Shown: piece after piece, positions 6,049 to 10,517 of the stretch
Position numbering within the stretch: position 1 is the first letter of the stretch
Layout: every line of letters starts with the position of its first letter
Assembly: GCA_016222925.1 (NCBI GenBank)
Contig: JACRQB010000029.1
Span: 1 to 10,517, forward strand
Direction of reading: 5' to 3'
Source of the DNA: Nitrospirota bacterium
GTDB lineage: Bacteria > Nitrospirota > Nitrospiria > Nitrospirales > Nitrospiraceae
Length of the DNA stretch: 10,517 nucleotides
Program-made: the position numbers and the translations under genes
Notes under the pieces: model-generated
Databases searched by the model: none
What the model was told of the DNA's origin: nothing
The model's input: only the letters and a program-made list of their open reading frames with translations

Positions 6049-6123
6049 GGATCGGCACAACGTGCTTCCCAAGCGCCTGTTTTAGCCAGCTGATACTGTT
6101 CTTGTGATGGCCGAAGGAGATGC
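6049..6123 (+). pseudogene. Broken duplicate of the antitoxin gene
   Basis: This stretch matches 5396-5470 of the intact antitoxin at about 65 of 75 bases by hand count, with no gap. It would encode D-R-H-N-V-L-P-K-R-L-F, but the next codon is TAG where the intact gene has CAG, followed by P-A-D-T-V-L-V-M-A-E-G-D. It lacks the start and the whole C-terminal half. Its right end runs straight into the left edge of repeat copy 3. Confidence 0.85.
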
Positions 6124-6381
6124 CGAATTCAACGACACACTCACTTCTTATACTTGACCCGTGATAAGGGGTCAACGGTAGCAGATGCCCGTCGAATCGG
6201 TTGACGGACGGTGTTCACGGGAGACACGGGCGGTTGTTTGAGGGCCACCTCGGTCGGCCCATTTCCAGAAGGAGCGGTTCCGATTTCGGCCAATACACCG
6301 CGATGGTCCGAGGGCCAGAGGGCGTCACCGTTCGGGAGCCGACCGGGCTGGTCAAATACCAGACGGCTTGACCGCACGACC
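6117..6381 (-). repeat. Repeat copy 3: the functional 3' end of the nuclease gene
   Basis: This is the copy still joined to its gene, and the source or replacement of copies 1 (4670-4906) and 2 (4961-5225). All three are in the same orientation. Just inside the gene end is a dyad, TTGACCC (6154-6160) with GGGTCAA (6169-6175). The corresponding positions of copy 1 hold CCCTTA/TAAGGG (4694-4707), and those of copy 2 hold GTTGATC/GATTAAC (4997-5020, one wobble). Confidence 0.8.
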
Positions 6382-7214
6382 GAGCTGCCGTTGGTACTGC
6401 CATCAAACAGGAAAATGAAATCGACACGGCGATCGGCCGTGGGCCATTCGACTTGGATATTTTGCCAGACCGTTCCTCCGGGTACTCCCGGATTCGCGAC
6501 CCGGAAGGCGTCGATGAATCCCGGCTCTTTCTGCCATTCGGTGAGGACTGGAGATTGCTCTCCGGTATTCAAGTCGCCCATCAAAATGGCTCGCCCCATT
6601 CCTCGATGTTCACGGAACAGTTCCCCCACTCGTTGGAGTTGGCATTCGTCGCTTTTCGACGTGTGGGCGGAGAAGACCTGGACTGAGCCATCCGGTGCCT
6701 TAATCTCAGCTCGCAGGAGAATGCGAGGATCCATGCGACGCTGGCACTGAGGTAGGTCGTAGACTTTTGAGGCGACGATGGGATAGCGGCTCAAGATGGC
6801 CGGTCCTTCTTTGAAGCCGATGGCTGAGGTGATCAGCCGATCCACGAACCCGATGCCGAAGATATGTTCAGTCGCAGGGGCGAACACCATCTGGTAACCG
6901 AGCGCATCGGCGATTCGCTGCGGTACGTTGCCATGCTTCCGGCTGTCCGACGCTTCTTGAAGTGCGATCACGTCAGGTTGCAACCGTTGCAGTTCCTGGA
7001 TGGTCAGGTCGAGCCGTTCGGCGAGATGGGTGCCGCTCTCGAAGAATCCTGACCATGCGCCATCGTGCAGCAGGTTGTAGGTCAAGACCCGCAGTGGAGG
7101 TGAATCTCCTCGGCCTTGTTCAGCGTGCGTTACGGGACTACAGAGCAGTAGGATGGCGGCCAGCCACGGGAGCGTATACGAGAAGCGATTGACCATAGGT
7201 GATACACGTAACAT
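6141..7214 (-). CDS. Secreted endonuclease/exonuclease/phosphatase-family hydrolase
   Basis: The 357-residue protein starts with a signal peptide (basic start, hydrophobic core about 15-26, likely cut after T-H-A near residue 31). It then carries the full set of EEP (DNase I-like) motifs: N47 in L-T-Y-N, E87 in L-Q-E-A-S, H184 in S-A-H-T-S, D214/N216 in G-D-L-N-T, R-R-V-D at 262-265 and S-D-H at 302-304. It should be an active metal-dependent phosphodiesterase or nuclease in the periplasm or outside the cell. The substrate cannot be told from sequence. AGGA lies about 9 bases before the ATG at 7214; the next ATG (7196) has no ribosome site. After the catalytic domain there is an unusual tail of about 45 residues ending in Y-K-K. 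This tail lies in the part duplicated downstream. Confidence 0.88.
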   Translation of the reverse strand: MLRVSPMVNRFSYTLPWLAAILLLCSPVTHAEQGRGDSPPLRVLTYNLLHDGAWSGFFESGTHLAERLDLTIQELQRLQPDVIALQEASDSRKHGNVPQRIADALGYQMVFAPATEHIFGIGFVDRLITSAIGFKEGPAILSRYPIVASKVYDLPQCQRRMDPRILLRAEIKAPDGSVQVFSAHTSKSDECQLQRVGELFREHRGMGRAILMGDLNTGEQSPVLTEWQKEPGFIDAFRVANPGVPGGTVWQNIQVEWPTADRRVDFIFLFDGSTNGSSVVRSSRLVFDQPGRLPNGDALWPSDHRGVLAEIGTAPSGNGPTEVALKQPPVSPVNTVRQPIRRASATVDPLSRVKYKK

Positions 7215-7290
7215 ACGCCTGTTTCCTAAATCTTTCCATAGTGAAGCCCATAATGTGACTCGGCGATTGAAGCTGATCCTCGTCCCGTCC

Positions 7291-7320
7291 TTGCACCATC
7301 TTTTCAGCGGGTGCTAAGAT
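7291..7320 (+). promoter_or_regulatory. Candidate promoter of the redox / zinc-ribbon / AddB cluster
   Basis: TTGCAC (7291-7296), an 18-base spacer and TAAGAT (7315-7320), about 40 bases upstream of the first ATG. The 146-base gap 7215-7360 separates this cluster from the divergent nuclease gene. Confidence 0.4.
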
Positions 7321-7360
7321 CCGAGCAACGGAATCATTTCGTACTTGTTTCAGAAACATC

Positions 7361-7627
7361 ATGCCGAATATTACATTGCTTGTGTCGCCCAGTTGTGGGG
7401 CCTGTCCATCGGCGAAAAGTCTGTGGAAGCAGTTGCGGGTGAAGTACAGCTTCTCCTATCGTGAAGTGGATATCACCACGAAAGACGGCCAGGAACTGGC
7501 CGACCGTCATTCTGTCCGTGCCGTGCCGGCGACGATCATTGATGGGCGCCTGACGTTCGTCGGCGTCCCAAGTCGGGAAAGCGCGGAGAAGGCCATTCAA
7601 TTGAAGATCAAACAGCGAGAAGGGTAG
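7361..7627 (+). CDS. Glutaredoxin/thioredoxin-fold protein with CxxC
   Basis: The 88-residue single domain has the redox motif C12-G-A-C15 after a first strand (N-I-T-L-L-V-S). A second strand with R-E-V-D-I follows, then the conserved cis-proline P56 in A-V-P-A-T and a G-V-P-S turn before the last helix. Size and pattern fit the small glutaredoxin-like or thioredoxin-like disulfide reductases of the cytoplasm; the partner is unknown. No clear Shine-Dalgarno precedes the ATG, and a short leader is predicted. It is followed after 7 bases by the zinc-ribbon gene and then by the AddB-like gene, so it probably heads an operon. Confidence 0.85.
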   Translation: MPNITLLVSPSCGACPSAKSLWKQLRVKYSFSYREVDITTKDGQELADRHSVRAVPATIIDGRLTFVGVPSRESAEKAIQLKIKQREG

Positions 7628-7634
7628 GGGAACC

Positions 7635-7790
7635 ATGGACGAATATGACAATGAGCTCCCGGATCTTCCACTCATTGCCAAGGGGCCTCCGCCGGATTGT
7701 CCGATCTGCGCCGATCCCATGTCGTTTATCGACGGGGACTGGGCCTGCGTCGACTGCAATGGGGAGCTCTTGGGGCCGGAGACCGGGTAG
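7635..7790 (+). CDS. Small zinc-ribbon protein (51 residues)
   Basis: This short gene begins at an ATG with AGGGG four bases upstream and lies 7 bases after the preceding stop. It encodes an acidic N-terminus (M-D-E-Y-D-N-E-L-P-D), then C22-P-I-C25, a W-A turn, and C38-V-D-C41, a classic two-knuckle zinc ribbon. The tail is short and acidic. The four cysteines, the good ribosome site and the placement inside a tight cluster make it credible despite its size. Its role is unknown: a nucleic-acid- or protein-binding accessory is the usual guess for such ribbons. Confidence 0.75.
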   Translation: MDEYDNELPDLPLIAKGPPPDCPICADPMSFIDGDWACVDCNGELLGPETG

Positions 7791-7806
7791 CGTACAATGA
7801 CTCGCC

Positions 7807-10517
7807 ATGTTGCAGGTCGTCACGGGTCTCTTTCATCCTACTCTTGAATCTGCACTCGTCCATCGACTCACACGCGTCAAGGCGACTGATCCGCTTGCGC
7901 CGATCGCGATCTTCGTTCCGTCCAAGCCACTCGCCGATCGCCTTCGCACCGTTCTCGCGATCGAATACCGGCTGTCGCTCTTAAACGTACATATCTTGAC
8001 CTTCCATCAACTGGCCCTGCGGCTGGCTGGGGACGTACTGGTCGACCACCCACTGCCGCGGGTCGTTGACGAGCTGTTTTTTGAACAACTCGTCCGTCAC
8101 ATTGTTCACAGCAAGCTCACCAGCCAGGCTCCGTTGCAACGAATCGGACAATCCTCTGGGACGTGGGGCGCGCTCTGGGCGACGATCCGTGATCTCAAGG
8201 ATGCCGGTGTCGATGCTGCGCAAGCGCTGCAAGGTCTCCGTGAAGGCTATTTCGAGGATGACGATCGGGAGTGGCTCGGCGCGCTCCTGTCGCTCTATGC
8301 GACCGTGAAGGAAGCAGGCAAGACCCTCGGGGTTGGGACGCAAGACGATCTGGCCGAGGCCCTCATCCCGTTCATTCCAACCGCTACGTTTCTTCAGCCG
8401 TTGAAGGCCGTGTTCTACTACGGGTTCTATGACCTGACGCAGGTGCAGCTGTCTCTCTTTGAAACTATCAGCCGCGCGAAGGACACGACCTTGTTTTTTC
8501 CGCTGGAGGATGACCCGGCGTTTGGCTTTGCTCGGCGCTTTTTCGATCGCCATATCCAGTCGCTGGTGATGTCGGACGATGCGCCGATCCGGCTGGAACA
8601 GGAATCGTCGACGGTGGCGCACGATCACGCCCAACTCACCATACGGAGCGTAATTGGCGCGGAAGAAGAATTGGCAGTAACCTGCCGAACCATTCTCGAT
8701 CTGGTCGAAACCAACGGCTATCGATTCGATGAAATCGGCGTCACCGCCCGGACACTCGATCCCTATAGCCTGTATCTTCAGTCGAGTTTCGATCGCCATC
8801 GGATTCCCTTTCGTACGACGGCATCGAGGCCGTTGATTCAGGAACCGATCTGCAAGCTCGTGTTGCAGTTAGCCTCCCTGCCGTTGAACGATTTCTATCG
8901 CACGTCAGTTCTTGATGTCGTGACGTCTCCGCTCTACGTTACCGATGTGTATGACGAGCTGTCGGCGTCGTACCGGCCAGAACAGTGGAAGCTGCTCGTT
9001 CAAGCGCTGCACATTACGCACGGGGTTGAAAAGTGGACGCGGTTAGAGCAGGTGAGCCAGGCTGCATTGGTGCTTGATGGCGAGGAGAGCCTTGTTGATT
9101 CGCTGGCCATTGCGCCGGAGGTGATCGGCCTGCTTTGGCAGGTGGTCTCACAGCTCGCGCAAGCCTGTTCGGCCCTGCCATCGCGAGGCACGATCGGTCA
9201 GATGGTCACAGCTTGTCAAGCACTCATTGAGCGGCACCTGCGCCGGCCGGATGTAGCCGTATCAACTACCGACGAGAGTCCGCTTGCTCGCCACGCGATG
9301 ACATGGGATGTGATCGATCGTATCTGGACGACACTCATGGAATTGGAGCCGCTCAACGAGGAGATGACCTGGGCCGAATTTGTTGAGCTGCTGACCCATA
9401 CCTTCGAGCGCACGACGATCCCTCTCCACGATGGTTCATCTCAGGGCGTGATGGTATGCGACGTGATGGCGGCCCGCGGAGTGCCGTTCAGAGTCCTGTT
9501 CGTCCTCGGGCTGAACGAAAAAGTGTTTCCGCGCTATATTCGCGAAGATGCGTTTCTGCGCGATCGTCATCGGCGCGTGCTCGACGCCACGCTTGGATTT
9601 AAGATCGATGAGAAACTGACGGCCTACGGAGAAGAGACCTTGCTCTTCCGCCTATGCTGTCAGGCTGCCACGCAGCGACTCTACCTGTCCTATCAACGGG
9701 CCGATGAATCTGGCCGCATGTTGGCCGCCTCTCCGTCTCTCGGAGACGCGCGCCGTCGGTTCGGCCAGGATGAGCAGCCGATCGATGTGGTGCCTCGTCG
9801 TCTGACGGATCGAGTCTCACAACAGCCGACGATTACACTATTCCTGCCGCCGGATGAACTGACTCAGTGGTTGGCCATGAACGGGCAAGACCCGACCGAT
9901 CTGGTACGGGCGATCGGGCGTGATGCGGAGACGTTCCACCATGCAGCGACGGCGCTCGATCGAATCGAAGAAGACGGCGCGACGCTGAATCTCTTTGATG
10001 GGATGACGGGGACGGTCGAATCTCATTGGGTACGACTCATTGAACGGGGGCTCGCCCCAACGCCGCTCGAACGGTATGCGCGCTGTCCGTTTCAATATTT
10101 TTCCGCAGATGTGCTGCGACTCGAGCCGAGCCGGGTTGCGATATCGCAGGAGCCAGATGCGGCGCTGGTTGGGACGCTCTGCCACGCCGTATTGCGTCGT
10201 TGCTATGAACAGCTCGTGCAGGTCGGATGGCCGACTGAACGGGTGGCGACCGACAGGGTAGACCAGACGATCCGCGCATCGGTGGAACAGGTGGCAGAAG
10301 AATTGGAATCACAACATCGGACAGGCCACTATCTGCTATGGGAGCTGGCAAAAGAACTGATTGCGACACTGGTGAACGCGGCGGTCAAGGCGGACGAGGA
10401 AGAACAGGCCGAGCATCCGTACCAGCCCATTGCATTTGAAGTGGACGGTGAAGGGACGATTCCCGGTGTCCTCGACGAGGGATTGTTGAAGATCCGTGGT
10501 CGCATTGATCGTCTCGA
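7807..10517 (+). CDS. AddB-like PD-(D/E)XK recombination nuclease (3' end outside window)
   Basis: The open frame gives 903 codons without a stop and continues past the window. The layout fits the AddB/RexB type of double-strand-break processing protein. An N-terminal helicase-like region comes first. A helicase-like segment follows (V-M-A-A-R-G-V-P-F-R at about 554-563, then V-L-G-L-N-E-K-V-F-P near 566-575). The nuclease domain begins after C-P-F-Q-Y-F, whose C760 would be the first iron-sulfur cysteine. G-R-I-D-R-L (898-903) is the first catalytic nuclease motif. The rest of the nuclease site and the other cysteines lie outside. The N-terminus lacks the G-x-x-G-x-G-K-T loop of Bacillus AddB. 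A TGA at 7798-7800 rules out an in-frame start further upstream. Its usual partner, AddA, is not visible. Confidence 0.87.
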   Translation, partial: MLQVVTGLFHPTLESALVHRLTRVKATDPLAPIAIFVPSKPLADRLRTVLAIEYRLSLLNVHILTFHQLALRLAGDVLVDHPLPRVVDELFFEQLVRHIVHSKLTSQAPLQRIGQSSGTWGALWATIRDLKDAGVDAAQALQGLREGYFEDDDREWLGALLSLYATVKEAGKTLGVGTQDDLAEALIPFIPTATFLQPLKAVFYYGFYDLTQVQLSLFETISRAKDTTLFFPLEDDPAFGFARRFFDRHIQSLVMSDDAPIRLEQESSTVAHDHAQLTIRSVIGAEEELAVTCRTILDLVETNGYRFDEIGVTARTLDPYSLYLQSSFDRHRIPFRTTASRPLIQEPICKLVLQLASLPLNDFYRTSVLDVVTSPLYVTDVYDELSASYRPEQWKLLVQALHITHGVEKWTRLEQVSQAALVLDGEESLVDSLAIAPEVIGLLWQVVSQLAQACSALPSRGTIGQMVTACQALIERHLRRPDVAVSTTDESPLARHAMTWDVIDRIWTTLMELEPLNEEMTWAEFVELLTHTFERTTIPLHDGSSQGVMVCDVMAARGVPFRVLFVLGLNEKVFPRYIREDAFLRDRHRRVLDATLGFKIDEKLTAYGEETLLFRLCCQAATQRLYLSYQRADESGRMLAASPSLGDARRRFGQDEQPIDVVPRRLTDRVSQQPTITLFLPPDELTQWLAMNGQDPTDLVRAIGRDAETFHHAATALDRIEEDGATLNLFDGMTGTVESHWVRLIERGLAPTPLERYARCPFQYFSADVLRLEPSRVAISQEPDAALVGTLCHAVLRRCYEQLVQVGWPTERVATDRVDQTIRASVEQVAEELESQHRTGHYLLWELAKELIATLVNAAVKADEEEQAEHPYQPIAFEVDGEGTIPGVLDEGLLKIRGRIDRL

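Noticed and set aside
4670..6381. CRISPR-like array
   Set aside because: There are only three repeats of ~240 bases, they are coding in origin, and their spacing is irregular.
6211..6750. Open frame of 179 codons on the plus strand
   Set aside because: It is antisense to the nuclease gene, whose catalytic motifs and signal peptide are clear. The translated text is low-complexity and resembles nothing.
7334..7759. Minus-strand frames opposite the redox and zinc-ribbon genes
   Set aside because: The plus strand here has two genes with clear CxxC motifs and tight spacing; these are shadows.
7981..8799. Long open frame (272 codons) on the minus strand
   Set aside because: It lies wholly inside the AddB-like gene, antisense to it. 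Its composition is that of a GC-rich shadow, and it has no ribosome site or recognisable domain.

Overview
The window looks like a stretch of a Nitrospira-type (phylum Nitrospirota) chromosome. This is inferred from three things: GC-rich core genes (39 of 60 bases are G/C at 9241-9300), the style of the small membrane and redox proteins, and a 223-bp repeat that resembles, from memory, a repeat common in Nitrospira genomes. No rRNA, tRNA or single marker gene settles the taxonomy. The sequence reads as an accessory, rearranged region between two more conventional ends.

Left end (1-1900): the C-terminal part of a large + strand protein, probably a helicase, ends tail-to-tail in a DUF3817 membrane-protein gene. 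A 223-bp palindromic repeat follows, abutting the stop codon of a small secreted or membrane protein. Its upstream leader holds a terminator-like hairpin and two smaller hairpins.

Middle (1880-4410): a complete VapBC-type toxin-antitoxin operon with its own promoter. After it come a mostly decayed stretch with one small minus-strand gene that has a good promoter and ribosome site but looks frameshifted, and then a lower-GC two-gene cassette (238 and 110 residues) of unknown function. Both cassette products end in a hydrophobic helix.

Right-middle (4670-7214): a secreted endonuclease/exonuclease/phosphatase-family gene lies on the minus strand. Its last ~240 bases occur three times in direct orientation, once as the real gene end and twice as detached fragments. 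A second toxin-antitoxin operon (AbrB-like antitoxin plus PIN toxin) sits between the second and third copies. A broken ~75-bp copy of that antitoxin is fused to the edge of the third repeat. This points to repeated duplication or insertion at the 3' end of the nuclease gene.

Right end (7290-10517): a tight + strand cluster of a thioredoxin-fold CxxC protein, a 51-residue zinc-ribbon protein and a long AddB-like recombination nuclease that runs off the window. The best candidates for something undescribed are the 3353-4413 cassette and the serial 3'-end duplication around the toxin-antitoxin locus.
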